Shown: piece by piece, positions 42,962 through 51,540 of the stretch | Numbering within the stretch: the first letter of the stretch is position 1 | How the letters are laid out: each line of letters starts with the position of its first letter | Source: Bacteroidota bacterium | Lineage (GTDB): Bacteria; Bacteroidota; Bacteroidia; Bacteroidales; Dysgonomonadaceae | Assembly: GCA_023437305.1 (NCBI GenBank) | Contig: JAEZGN010000009.1 | Coordinates: forward strand, 124,001-188,000 | Length of the DNA stretch: 64,000 nt | Reading direction: 5' to 3' | Notes under the pieces: generated by a model | Told to the model about the DNA's origin: nothing | Databases searched by the model: none | The model's input: the letters and a program-made list of their open reading frames with translations, nothing else | Position numbers and translations under genes: made by a program

Positions 42962-43519
42962 TTAAAATATCTTTAGCAGACTATCTGCAAACTTATATAG
43001 ATTTTTGTAATGCGCATTAACGTTTTCGTATATTTTATGACCTTCGGGATATTTGTCACCTACTAATATTGTGTACATTCCCAGTTTGTTACCGAAGTCG
43101 ATGTCTGACATGCTATTGCCAATCATAATAGATTTCTCAAACTCTATCTCCGGAAAATCCGCGAGTGCTTTGAAGGCCATTCCTACATTGGGCTTTCTGT
43201 TTATAGAGTCGGATGTAAGATCTGTACAGTAATATAGTTGATCTATATGTCCGCCCGAAGTTTCTATCTGAGATAGCATATAGTGATGAACCTCTTGCAG
43301 ATCGGATATGCTCATCTTACCACGACCAACTCCACGCTGATTGGTGACAATGAAAATGCGTTCGAACTTAGAAGATAACGTTTTGATAGCCTGCAAAGTT
43401 TTGTCTATAAATACAAATTCTGATATATTCTTGACATAATCGTTGGGGCGCTCCACATTTATAACGCCATCTCTGTCGAGAAATAAATACTTGTATTTGT
43501 CTAAATTTTGTTTGTCCAT
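42962..43519 (-). CDS. gmhB: D-glycero-D-manno-heptose 1,7-bisphosphate 7-phosphatase (HAD)
   Basis: HAD phosphatase removing the C7 phosphate of heptose 1,7-bisphosphate. The frame runs to 43561, but ATG 43519 (MDKQNLDKYKYLFLDRDGVINVE) starts 8 nt after the hddC stop and gives 185 residues, the normal size. Motifs are FLDRDGVIN (nucleophile and acid Asp), IVTNQRGVGRG, and MIGNSMSDIDFGNKLGM (metal-binding Asp). A zinc-loop-like Cys region of E. coli GmhB is reduced here (YYCTDLTSDS). Placed between hddA and hddC, it completes the trio. Confidence 0.9.
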   Translation of the reverse strand: MDKQNLDKYKYLFLDRDGVINVERPNDYVKNISEFVFIDKTLQAIKTLSSKFERIFIVTNQRGVGRGKMSISDLQEVHHYMLSQIETSGGHIDQLYYCTDLTSDSINRKPNVGMAFKALADFPEIEFEKSIMIGNSMSDIDFGNKLGMYTILVGDKYPEGHKIYENVNAHYKNLYKFADSLLKIF

Positions 43520-43526
43520 TTTAATA

Positions 43527-44222
43527 TTACAAGTTCTTAAAGTCTTGGTTTGCCTTAGCAAAATCAGAAGGAATCCCTATGTCGATAAAGTAACCATCTT
43601 GCACACAGCCGTAGAATGGGATATCGTTGATGTGTGTTTCCATCACATCTTTTTCGAAAGAAAATTTCTCAGGAAGGCTTAATGTCGAAAACAGGTTTTT
43701 GTTTATTACATATACTCCTCCGTTTATTAACCCATTGACGCAATGTTGCTTCTCGTTGAAGCGAATGATACGCTCCTTTTCATCCAGATCAACAGAACCA
43801 TAACGGTCGAAATCTGTCATAGGTTTCAATGCTAGGGATATCATCGCATTCTTTTCTTTATGAAACTCTGCTAACAGAGTAGTGTCTACATCGAAAAAAG
43901 TATCTCCGTTGAAGATAAAGGCTTTATCTGTTTCTACTTTGTCGAATGCCAACTTGATTGCACCGCCTGTTCCCAAGGGTGAATCTTCTACAACATAAGA
44001 TATCCGGAAAGGATATGACTTGCCATCGAGCCACTGTAATACAACTTCCGATTTATAACCCAATGAAAGAATCAGATGGTCGAACTGCTGTTTTTTTGCA
44101 TAGTCGAACAAGTGGCTCAAAAATGGTTTTCCTGCCACTTCGGCCATGCATTTCGGTACATCGCTTACTACCGATTGCAGGCGTGTGCCTAGACCTCCGG
44201 CTAATATAATACATTCTTTCAT
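43527..44222 (-). CDS. hddC: D-glycero-alpha-D-manno-heptose 1-phosphate guanylyltransferase-like
   Basis: Nucleotidyltransferase of 231 residues producing the activated heptose, predicted GDP-D-glycero-alpha-D-manno-heptose. The nucleotide-binding signature ILAGGLGTRLQSVVSDVPKCMAEVAGKPFL is classic, with PLGTGGAIKLAF and the metal Asp in FNGDTFFDVD. The length and sequence resemble HddC rather than the bifunctional HldE/RfaE. Its ATG overlaps the stop of the polymerase-like gene by 4 nt. GDP rather than ADP use is inferred from family resemblance and the hddA neighbour. Confidence 0.85.
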   Translation of the reverse strand: MKECIILAGGLGTRLQSVVSDVPKCMAEVAGKPFLSHLFDYAKKQQFDHLILSLGYKSEVVLQWLDGKSYPFRISYVVEDSPLGTGGAIKLAFDKVETDKAFIFNGDTFFDVDTTLLAEFHKEKNAMISLALKPMTDFDRYGSVDLDEKERIIRFNEKQHCVNGLINGGVYVINKNLFSTLSLPEKFSFEKDVMETHINDIPFYGCVQDGYFIDIGIPSDFAKANQDFKNL

Positions 44223-45523
44223 TCTGCTGTTCTTGCTATTTCTGCTTCTTTATTTTTATCGTTTATCCTTCTTTGTTTCATTTTCATTTTGCTGTTAGCA
44301 TATAGCTTAGGCATATAAACATAATATTTATAGAACATGAAGTAGAAGAATATGATGTATAATATGAGATTTAAGTCGATAAGTCCTTTTACATTCAGCG
44401 CCAAGGTATATACAAAGATGGATATGGCAACCATATTAACACCCCAATCTTTGGTTAAGCTTAGTTTTATGATATATAATTGATATACGAAAAATCCCAA
44501 AGTACCTATTATGCCCGAAAAGAAGAGAAGCCGACTATATCCGACATCGCTACCAAAGAAAGTTGCCGTACCTTGCCCAATAATAAGTTCAGACAACTTT
44601 GTCGGTATCAAAAACATTTCAGACAACCCGCTCGAAGACTTTGTTTCTAATCGTCCGTGTACAAAGAGGTTTGTAAACAATTCGAAAGCCCAGTCTGCAA
44701 AGCTCGAAAAGTAAAACATCGCAAAAGTATATCCGGCAACCATAAGGAATGCCGCTGCTATGACAAATGTTTTTGCTTGTTTCTTTACAGCCCTATTATC
44801 CCACAGGTACAATACAGCAATAAGAGCGAATCCCACAGCCATTCCTACGATTGTTGTACGAGCCATAAACAGACCGATGTAAAAAATAAATACATACAAT
44901 GCGGCTAGTATAAAAAACTCTTTTGTAGTCAGTTTCATTCTCATGAATAGATATGAAAGCAAGATAAGAGCAATACCACTGATAGCTCCCGCTCCGAAAA
45001 ATCCGATGCCGTATCCTAAAAGCCGTTGATCTCCCGCCTCATCCATAATCTCTTCCGTATATTCTCCGCCTTGCATCTGCAAAGAAGTGAGGAATTCCTT
45101 TACAGGATCGCTTATATACATCAGAAAAGCACAGAGAGATTGCAGTGCAATAGCTCCGATAATGTATAAGAGAACTGTGTTGAGAGTGGGCTTTTTATGT
45201 ATCTTAAAAATAAGTAACATAATCAGATATGCTGTAAAGAACCAGGCTATCCTACTCTTTACATAATCGAAACTAAATCCTCCGTCATCGGCACTGTTAT
45301 ACCAAGATGAAGTATAAAAAATAAGATATAAGGCAAATGTGGCAATTATCACATATACAACTTCCCTAAACGGAAAACGATGATAGGCATAGATAGCCAG
45401 TCCGATCAAACCCGATAGAGAAATGAATGATGAGCCTCGTACATCCAAAGCCTGTGGATAAATATGATAGAACATTACCAATAAAGGAACCAACATTGGT
45501 AATACCTGTTTCAATTTAGGCAT
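44219..45523 (-). CDS. O-antigen ligase/polymerase-like membrane protein
   Basis: A 434-residue inner-membrane protein with about 11-12 TM helices and a large periplasmic loop (~260-300, with FTNLFVHGRLETKSSSGLSEMF), the topology of Wzy polymerases and WaaL ligases. Both ends are short and cytoplasmic, with a Lys/Arg-rich tail (MKMKQRRINDKNK). Sequence is not conserved enough in these families to choose polymerase versus ligase. It sits in the polysaccharide operon, where a Wzy role would suit a repeat-unit glycan. No Wzx flippase was found in the window. Confidence 0.75.
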   Translation of the reverse strand: MPKLKQVLPMLVPLLVMFYHIYPQALDVRGSSFISLSGLIGLAIYAYHRFPFREVVYVIIATFALYLIFYTSSWYNSADDGGFSFDYVKSRIAWFFTAYLIMLLIFKIHKKPTLNTVLLYIIGAIALQSLCAFLMYISDPVKEFLTSLQMQGGEYTEEIMDEAGDQRLLGYGIGFFGAGAISGIALILLSYLFMRMKLTTKEFFILAALYVFIFYIGLFMARTTIVGMAVGFALIAVLYLWDNRAVKKQAKTFVIAAAFLMVAGYTFAMFYFSSFADWAFELFTNLFVHGRLETKSSSGLSEMFLIPTKLSELIIGQGTATFFGSDVGYSRLLFFSGIIGTLGFFVYQLYIIKLSLTKDWGVNMVAISIFVYTLALNVKGLIDLNLILYIIFFYFMFYKYYVYMPKLYANSKMKMKQRRINDKNKEAEIARTAE

Positions 45524-45528
45524 ATATT

Positions 45529-46593
45529 TTATCTAAATACTAGTTTGTAAATAAGGGACTTTTTATATCTGAGCCTAAAAGTACACTTTGTATAAAAAAT
45601 AGCCAAATCTCTCGATGTATAATTTCTTGCATTGTACAAAGAGGAAGCTTTCATCTTCTTTATTACTTTCAGACCTAAGCGAGAATTTGCACACAGACGT
45701 AACCATGTCAATGATAGTAATCGCACCAGATAATTTTGGTCGCAGAAATCTTTGTCTTTATTCAGTTTGAGTAGAGAAAGCATGAACGCTTCACACTCGT
45801 CAAGATAGTCGAATGACGATTGTAAAGGAACGCATTCTGCTACAGATGTGTATACATTTATAAAGTCATCATTGGTAGGTAAGCCCAAATGCTTGCAATG
45901 TATCCTAAACACCTTCTTCTTATTTTCGGTTTGCAGTTCTTCGTGCAAAGATGATACCTGTTGTTTGTGTACACGATATAGCAACAAAGGCTCGCTCAGA
46001 TTTCCCAACTTTGTTTTATACATAGCTTCAGACCACAATGCATAGTCCTCGACATGTAAATACTCAGGCTCGAATTTTAATCCCAATTCGCTAAATACCC
46101 TCTTACGTATCATTACCGCCGGATGACATATCCCTGATCTAAAAAGCATATATCCTCGCAGCTCACGATCGTGTGTCGGGCTATGGTTGAGATTTTTTTT
46201 GCCTGGATTTTCTGATCGAAAAGCATAAAACTGTGTACTTACTATATCATGATCGGTATGTTTCTCCAAGAATGCGACTTCCTTTTCGATGCGAGTAGGC
46301 AAGGAGATATCGTCAGCATCCATACGTGCTATATAATCACCTTTGCATAGCGAGATACCTTTGTTCAATGTTTGTATTAATTTCAGATTCTTTTCATTGG
46401 TGAAAACACTTATACGAGAATCTTTCGCTGCCATAGCCTGTAGTAAATCTCCTGTTCTGTCTGTAGAACAGTCGTTTATGGCTATAATCTCTAGGTTACG
46501 GTATGTTTGGTTTAGGATCGAGTTGATCGATTCTTCCACATACCGTTCTACATTATAGCAGGGTATTAATACAGAGACTAGAGGTTGGCTCAT
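45529..46593 (-). CDS. GT2-family glycosyltransferase
   Basis: A 354-residue GT-A enzyme. The start SVLIPCYNVERYVEESINSILNQTYRNLEIIAINDCSTDRTGD is the textbook GT2 nucleotide-binding region, YIARMDADDISLPTRIEKEV has the DxD metal motif, and LHVEDYALWSEAMYK carries the catalytic ED. The C-terminal ~100 residues are less conserved and basic, likely membrane-associated. The start overlaps the preceding GT4 gene by 4 nt. Substrates unknown. Confidence 0.93.
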   Translation of the reverse strand: MSQPLVSVLIPCYNVERYVEESINSILNQTYRNLEIIAINDCSTDRTGDLLQAMAAKDSRISVFTNEKNLKLIQTLNKGISLCKGDYIARMDADDISLPTRIEKEVAFLEKHTDHDIVSTQFYAFRSENPGKKNLNHSPTHDRELRGYMLFRSGICHPAVMIRKRVFSELGLKFEPEYLHVEDYALWSEAMYKTKLGNLSEPLLLYRVHKQQVSSLHEELQTENKKKVFRIHCKHLGLPTNDDFINVYTSVAECVPLQSSFDYLDECEAFMLSLLKLNKDKDFCDQNYLVRLLSLTWLRLCANSRLGLKVIKKMKASSLYNARNYTSRDLAIFYTKCTFRLRYKKSLIYKLVFR

Positions 46594-47654
46594 TTTTTAT
46601 TTGCTACTATTGTGTTAAAGACAGCACCATAGCTGTCTACCATTTTTTCTATTGTAAAATTTGCAAGATATGATTGTCTTGCACACTCAGACATATTTTT
46701 CTGAATGTTTTCGTCAGATAAAATATATTGTATTTTTTCTTCAAAGATAGAGGCTTTATTCTCTACTGCAAAACCATTCTTCCCGTCCAATACTTCTGTA
46801 ATACCCCCTACGGCAGATGCAACTACCGGAACTTTGAATGCCAGGGCCTCGAGTATCGACATTGGCAAACCCTCGTAGTTGGATGGTAATATAAAAACAT
46901 CAGCGTATCTCAAATAAGTAAAAGCAGAATGCATTTCACCCAAACAAAATACATTGGTCGGCAGTTCCTCTATTTCCTCTTTATTGCCAATCCACACAAA
47001 GGCATATTGAGGCATTTTTTGTGCAATATCAAGGAATAAATCGAATTTTTTTTGTTTCGATATGCGCGAAATACACATGATTATTTTGGAATAATCTTTT
47101 TTTATATCTTCTAGCTTTTCAGTCAGAGTATCTTGTTCTATTTTGTTTGTCAGATAGTGATCTGTAACGCCATTGTATATCCTTTCTACGTTTTTATAAA
47201 TATTCTCTTCCTTCATCATATCCACATCGTATTGGCTTACCCCAATGATGCGGAATGCTTTGTTTTTCAACAGTTTTTCGACAACTAAGAATTTTCGGAA
47301 AGCCGTTCTTATCGAATCAAATCCATGTACGGTATATACAACGCTTTTACGACCGAAGACTAATCGTCCGATCGCTCCCATCTTGGAAGAGTGCAGATGC
47401 ACAACATTGGGTTTGTATTTGATACGGTAATAAAATAATTTCAATAAAAGCATTATATCTTTTATTGACACCTCTTTACAATGATCGTTTAGCTTAATGC
47501 GGGTAAAGTTATCCCCCAAATTACTCCAGGCTTCGCCATTACCTCCATATAGAAGAAAGACTTCATGCTCAGAACTGAATTTTTTCACCAGGTCTGCAAC
47601 TATTGTCTGGGCACCTCCATATTCGGAAACCGTAATAACCTGGAATATCTTCAT
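46590..47654 (-). CDS. GT4-family glycosyltransferase, first gene of the polysaccharide operon
   Basis: A 354-residue GT-B enzyme: MKIFQVITVSEYGGAQTIVADLVKKF at the start, VVHLHSSKMGAIGRL and VYTVHGFDS in the acceptor domain, MCISRISKQKKFDLFLDIA, and the donor signature PSNYEGLPMSILEALAFKVPVVASAVGGITEVLDG. It heads ten closely spaced minus-strand genes down to 37449; a -7 box lies 49 bp upstream. The operon has no wzx, wza or priming glycosyltransferase, so the glycan is only partly encoded here. Confidence 0.93.
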   Translation of the reverse strand: MKIFQVITVSEYGGAQTIVADLVKKFSSEHEVFLLYGGNGEAWSNLGDNFTRIKLNDHCKEVSIKDIMLLLKLFYYRIKYKPNVVHLHSSKMGAIGRLVFGRKSVVYTVHGFDSIRTAFRKFLVVEKLLKNKAFRIIGVSQYDVDMMKEENIYKNVERIYNGVTDHYLTNKIEQDTLTEKLEDIKKDYSKIIMCISRISKQKKFDLFLDIAQKMPQYAFVWIGNKEEIEELPTNVFCLGEMHSAFTYLRYADVFILPSNYEGLPMSILEALAFKVPVVASAVGGITEVLDGKNGFAVENKASIFEEKIQYILSDENIQKNMSECARQSYLANFTIEKMVDSYGAVFNTIVANKK

Positions 47655-47702
47655 GTAATTATCTTGTAGAATTGTTTGCTCTAACTATTACCTCCATTGA
47701 TG

Positions 47703-47710
47703 CAAAGATA
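47703..47710 (-). promoter_or_regulatory. Candidate -7 box of the polysaccharide operon
   Basis: Minus-strand TATCTTTG followed by CA, 49 bp before the first glycosyltransferase ATG. No clear -33 element at 19 nt. Confidence 0.5.
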
Positions 47711-47768
47711 ACATTTTTTATATCTTTTGTGTTATATATCTCTGTTTTATGACAATAACAAGACTATA

Positions 47769-48362
47769 TCACGAGCCTAGTGCTAATCTTTTCCACTTGT
47801 AATATCCCATAATAGAGACAACGAAAAAGATAAAAAATAAACAGCCCGACATAATATCATGTTGAGCAAAGAGTAAAATGCTTGAAATTAAATTTGCGGG
47901 AATCACCAACAGCCATTGTTCTACCCACTTTCGGGAGATCATCCACAGTGCTACAATGTTGAGGGAGGTAGTCAGAGAGTCTCCAATCGTGATATATACG
48001 TTGTTGTCACTAAACGAAATAAGGATGCCATAGATAAATATGGCTATAAGAGCTACTCCGATTATTATAGGCAGAGTGTAACGTTTGGCGGCATGAGAGA
48101 TGATCTCATCTCCTGTTTCTGTATTCCTGTTGCGAAATATCCATACCAGCCAGCCATATATAGATGCCCCGAAGAAATAGATGTATATACCCATGCTGGC
48201 ATATAGCTGCGTACTATAGAATATATAGATGTAAAAAGCTGCCATGACAATACTTGCAGCCCACATCCATGCATTGGCTTTGTATTCTAAGTAAAGGAAA
48301 ATAAGGCCGATAATTGCTCCTACTATACTGACCCAATTGTTCTCTATAAAATATTCAATCAT
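47769..48362 (-). CDS. pnuT: PnuT-type thiamine transporter (PnuC family)
   Basis: A PnuC-family facilitator with about seven TM helices. The frame extends to 48404 (TTG), but ATG 48362 (MIEYFIENNWVSIVGAIIG) gives 197 residues, usual for the family, and leaves the hairpin at 48378-48403 intact. Conserved parts are GLIFLYLEYKANAWMW, GASIYGWLVW and the Asp-rich ITIGDSLTTSLNIVALWMISRKWVEQWL. PnuC homologues import nicotinamide riboside, but this one lies behind a TPP riboswitch and a TonB receptor, so thiamine is the likely substrate (PnuT). No thiamine pyrophosphokinase gene follows. Confidence 0.88.
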   Translation of the reverse strand: MIEYFIENNWVSIVGAIIGLIFLYLEYKANAWMWAASIVMAAFYIYIFYSTQLYASMGIYIYFFGASIYGWLVWIFRNRNTETGDEIISHAAKRYTLPIIIGVALIAIFIYGILISFSDNNVYITIGDSLTTSLNIVALWMISRKWVEQWLLVIPANLISSILLFAQHDIMSGCLFFIFFVVSIMGYYKWKRLALGS

Positions 48363-48377
48363 TGTTGTATATAAAAT

Positions 48378-48403
48378 TGTGGGATGTTTTACTGCATCCC
48401 ACA
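48378..48403 (-). terminator. Hairpin between the TonB receptor and pnuT genes
   Basis: TGTGGGATG / CATCCCACA, a perfect 9-bp stem with an 8-nt loop, followed on the minus strand by ATTTTATA, 17 bp past the receptor stop. It could cut pnuT expression relative to the receptor or protect the receptor message 3' end. Confidence 0.6.
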
Positions 48404-48420
48404 AAGTAAATCAAAATATA

Positions 48421-50640
48421 TCAAAACCGATATCTTATCTTGCCCATCACGTTAGCACCTGCCTGAGGGAATAACCCTTTATAAACTTGTTCTGTTCCAT
48501 CTGCAAACTTATATGTATCCACCCATGCATTTGCATTATACATTACATTTGTCAGATTATTTATAAAAAACTGGAAGTCAAATTTTCCTACTTTCTTCGC
48601 ATCCAAGGTGTATGATGCAGCAAAGTCTGTGATGAAATAGTCTGACAAACGGTTATCGGGGTTTGACGTATTGTCGTAATACATTCTGCCAACGTACTTG
48701 TTTATGAAAGAGAAGCTTATATCTTCTTTTTCGAATGGTTTGAATGTAACTGTAAAGCTGCCCACAGTATTTGGTGAAAATGAAATGTCGGTAGATTTGA
48801 ATGTTTCTGAGATCTGCCCTAGGCTATTCCAGTCTGTTTGATTATCATAGTAAGCGTAGTAAACAGTATGATTCTTTATCTTGTTACGGCTCAGGGTTAA
48901 GTTTCCGACTAGCTGTAGCCAATAGTTTGGTGTATAAGACAATGCCAGTTCTATCCCGGTACGATAGCTGTCGGGTACATTTTCTTGCAACTTATAACCA
49001 ACGTCGTTCAACTTTCCGGTCTGCACCAATTGGTCTTTATAATTCATATAATATAGATTGGTACTGAAAGCTATTGTGGCATTCGCATATTTGTAGCCCA
49101 GCTCATAGTCATACAACCTTTCGGATGTGATGGGGATTCCTCCTTCTTTGAGAGATTCTTTAAGATCGGCCCGCAAAGGTTCTCTGTTGGATATACCCAA
49201 CGATCCGTAAATCTCGTTATAATCCGCAAAGCGGTAGGATATTCCTCCTTTTGGGTTAATAAAACTGTAGTAGTTTTTGCTTGACAGATTTGTGAGATCA
49301 TCGTCGATACCTTTCATGCGATAGTCTACATAGCGCTCTTGCACTTCTGCGAATATCGACAGGTTGGTCATCGGTTTGTATTCTGTTTTCAGGAAAACAT
49401 TCATATCTTGTTTATCTGCATCATTTCTATACCATTCGTAACCAACAGGTATATTCTGGTTGAACTTTACCCAAAGCAATCTTCCATAATGAGTACCATC
49501 ATAATAGCTGTACATGCTACCTAAGGTGAAGTCAAACTTGTCTTTTTCCCATTTCAGATTTACCCCTCCTACATACAAATGATTCATCATCAGTTTGCGA
49601 CGTATGATATCTGATTTTTTGTAAGTAGTACCATCTACAGTCTGATTTTCGAGTCCGAATTCTGAAAACTTACGCCCTGTTTTATAATTTTCGTAATAGC
49701 CATAACCATGATTGTAACTCAAGTTTACATTCAATGTCAATGTATTTGTCAGATAACGCGTATAGATCAACTGTCCGATATTCGAATAGTAGTTATCCGT
49801 TTCGTTATCGTAATAGCGTGTATTGCCATTGTCGTCTTTATATTCTCCTGCCGGGTTGTATCGCCTGTTTATAGCCAGCATGCTCGGATCGATACCTTCC
49901 CATGTAATGCCGGTATGCTGTATTCCGTTCATATAAATCAGCCGTATCAGTTGCCTGTCGGAGTAGTGAGACAAGGCGGCATAGATATTCTTATGATCTA
50001 CCTTTCCGTTACGGATATACCCGTCACTCTTTACGTAAGAGTATCTTGCGTCTAACGACAATCCGCTTTTCATAATGCCTGTACCTGCTGCTCCCGACAA
50101 TAATAGTGTATTATATTGTCCGTAGGCTGTAGATATGTCGGCATAGGGTTTGGGTTTTCCTCCCAGCGTTTGCATCGAAATACTTGCCCCGAAAGAGGCC
50201 GCACCGTTGGTAGATGTTCCCACTCCGCGTTGCACTTGCATACTTTGCAATGAGTTTGACAAATCCGGCAAATTGACCCAGTATACTTCCTGACTTTCAG
50301 GATTGTTTAGCGGCATCCCATTCAGGGTGATATTAATACGGTTGGCATCAGTTCCACGAATGCGAAACGATGTGTTACCTACAGCCGTTCCACCTTCTGT
50401 ATATGAGACTACTGATGGGAGGGTTTGCATTATAGCCGGAATGTTTTTTGCGGCGTTGTCTCCTTTTAGTTGTTTTTCGGTCAAGCTAGAGTATGCTATC
50501 GGAGCATCCTGACCTACACGTGTTGCAGACACAACAACTTCATCTAGTTTTACAACTTTCAAACTATCTGCTTTTTGTTGTGCGAAAATCCCCATTCCAT
50601 TTATCAATATTATGGAAAGAGAGAGAAAGACCTTTTTCAT
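48421..50640 (-). CDS. TonB-dependent receptor for thiamine compounds
   Basis: Outer-membrane TonB-dependent receptor of 739 residues: signal peptide MKKVFLSLSIILINGMGIFA, then a TonB-box-like VKLDEVVVSATR (~29-40), a plug domain with SLTEKQLKGDNAAKNIPAIMQTLPSVV, RIRGTDANRINITLNGMPLNNPESQEVYWVNLPDL and VQRGVGTSTNGAASFG, and a 22-strand barrel ending in Phe (MGKIRYRF). A TPP riboswitch in its leader indicates uptake of thiamine or its phosphates across the outer membrane. Operon with pnuT; no plug-extension domain, so not of the SusC type. Confidence 0.93.
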   Translation of the reverse strand: MKKVFLSLSIILINGMGIFAQQKADSLKVVKLDEVVVSATRVGQDAPIAYSSLTEKQLKGDNAAKNIPAIMQTLPSVVSYTEGGTAVGNTSFRIRGTDANRINITLNGMPLNNPESQEVYWVNLPDLSNSLQSMQVQRGVGTSTNGAASFGASISMQTLGGKPKPYADISTAYGQYNTLLLSGAAGTGIMKSGLSLDARYSYVKSDGYIRNGKVDHKNIYAALSHYSDRQLIRLIYMNGIQHTGITWEGIDPSMLAINRRYNPAGEYKDDNGNTRYYDNETDNYYSNIGQLIYTRYLTNTLTLNVNLSYNHGYGYYENYKTGRKFSEFGLENQTVDGTTYKKSDIIRRKLMMNHLYVGGVNLKWEKDKFDFTLGSMYSYYDGTHYGRLLWVKFNQNIPVGYEWYRNDADKQDMNVFLKTEYKPMTNLSIFAEVQERYVDYRMKGIDDDLTNLSSKNYYSFINPKGGISYRFADYNEIYGSLGISNREPLRADLKESLKEGGIPITSERLYDYELGYKYANATIAFSTNLYYMNYKDQLVQTGKLNDVGYKLQENVPDSYRTGIELALSYTPNYWLQLVGNLTLSRNKIKNHTVYYAYYDNQTDWNSLGQISETFKSTDISFSPNTVGSFTVTFKPFEKEDISFSFINKYVGRMYYDNTSNPDNRLSDYFITDFAASYTLDAKKVGKFDFQFFINNLTNVMYNANAWVDTYKFADGTEQVYKGLFPQAGANVMGKIRYRF

Positions 50641-50756
50641 TTAAAATATAAATTTTGCCAGACATACGTAAATATGTCCTGATGTTAAACAAAAAAGGGG
50701 TTTTGATAAGATAATTTCCCGAATGTTAAAGATATGCGTGTGCGCAATTGCATATT

Positions 50757-50834
50757 TCTCTATCCCTCCGCCGGCATTACCCGGATCAGGTTTATGGGTG
50801 TGATCTCAGCCCGTTATTTTAAGGCACCCCTAAG
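50757..50834 (-). promoter_or_regulatory. TPP riboswitch (THI element)
   Basis: On the minus strand the leader reads GGGGTGCC, then CGGGCTGAGATCACACCC, ACCTGATCCGGGTAATGCC and GGCGGAGGGA. These are the diagnostic parts of the TPP aptamer: helix P1 closure, CUGAGA, ACCUGAUC and GCGxAGGGA. It starts about 10 nt after the -7 box. Roughly 115 nt separate it from the receptor ATG, room for an expression platform that I could not define. Thiamine pyrophosphate should repress the operon. Confidence 0.96.
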
Positions 50835-50844
50835 ATTTCGTTGT

Positions 50845-50852
50845 CAAAGATA
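50845..50852 (-). promoter_or_regulatory. -7 box before the TPP riboswitch
   Basis: Minus-strand TATCTTTG, followed by ACAACG, placed so that the transcript would begin right at the aptamer. A TTG lies 22 nt upstream as a possible -33 element. Confidence 0.65.
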
Positions 50853-50965
50853 GATATTCTATTTTGATATATAACAAGCAGTCACTTATAAAAGTTTTCT
50901 ATATCTATTATTCCCGATGTTACAAAACCTCATTTTCGTAGTCATATATATAAGATAAAATTATT

Positions 50966-50973
50966 TAACTTTG
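50966..50973 (+). promoter_or_regulatory. Candidate -7 box for the lipoprotein/nuclease-helicase pair
   Basis: TAACTTTG fits TAnnTTTG and lies 19 bp before ATG 50992 and 31 bp before ATG 51004. The short leader would favour the later start. No clear -33 element. Confidence 0.4.
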
Positions 50974-50991
50974 TCACTAAATTATTTAATT

Positions 50992-51540
50992 ATGAAATAC
51001 TATATGAACAAGCTTTGCGTAATCTTATTGACTCTCCTCATTTTAGTCGGATTCTCGTCGTGTGAAACAGATGATTATATATCAAGGACAAATCTCAATT
51101 GTGAATTCCAATCATATACTAACAAAACCGGATTTTTCTCCAGTAATGGAGGAGGTAGTTATACTTTCAATGACTTGCCCAGTCTTGGGCATGGCTCTAT
51201 AATTGGGATGGAATATCAAGGAACCGAATTGGTTATCACCGGAGATTTACGCTATGGAGATGTTATTCGTGATTTGTATATCGATGTAGAAGGGATGACT
51301 CCTTTCCTTTTTTCGCCAAAGATAGATGTATTGAAGGACTATGAGGTAATGGTATTCGATACATATAATGATCCTCAGTTTTATGATTTCATGAATAGCG
51401 TTATGCGTAGATTTTACAATCAAGGGGGGATAAATGTTATTGTTGATGGATATCTCACAAATAGGTATGGTGTACCTATTAATGGTACAAAGATAGAGAT
51501 ATATCTTAAAAGTTATCTAGATGTAAGAATGCGGGAATGA
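50992..51540 (+). CDS. Lipoprotein of unknown function, coupled to a nuclease-helicase
   Basis: The frame opens at 50971, but ATG 50992 (MKYYMNKLCVILLTLLILVGF) or 51004 (MNKLCVIL) fits better; I use 50992 (182 residues). The signal peptide ends in lipobox FSSC, followed by ETDDYISRT. The mature chain is beta-rich, with GFFSSNGGGSYTFNDLPSLGHG and IIGMEYQGTELVITGDLRYGDVIRDLYIDVEGM. No known domain was recognised. Its stop overlaps the ATG of the 1113-residue nuclease-helicase by 4 nt (ATGA), so translation is coupled, an odd pairing of an envelope lipoprotein with a DNA-processing enzyme. Confidence 0.75.
   Translation: MKYYMNKLCVILLTLLILVGFSSCETDDYISRTNLNCEFQSYTNKTGFFSSNGGGSYTFNDLPSLGHGSIIGMEYQGTELVITGDLRYGDVIRDLYIDVEGMTPFLFSPKIDVLKDYEVMVFDTYNDPQFYDFMNSVMRRFYNQGGINVIVDGYLTNRYGVPINGTKIEIYLKSYLDVRMRE

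Noticed and set aside
37449..47654. Complete capsule or O-antigen locus
   Set aside because: No flippase, exporter, chain-length regulator or priming transferase was found, so it is called a partial polysaccharide operon only.
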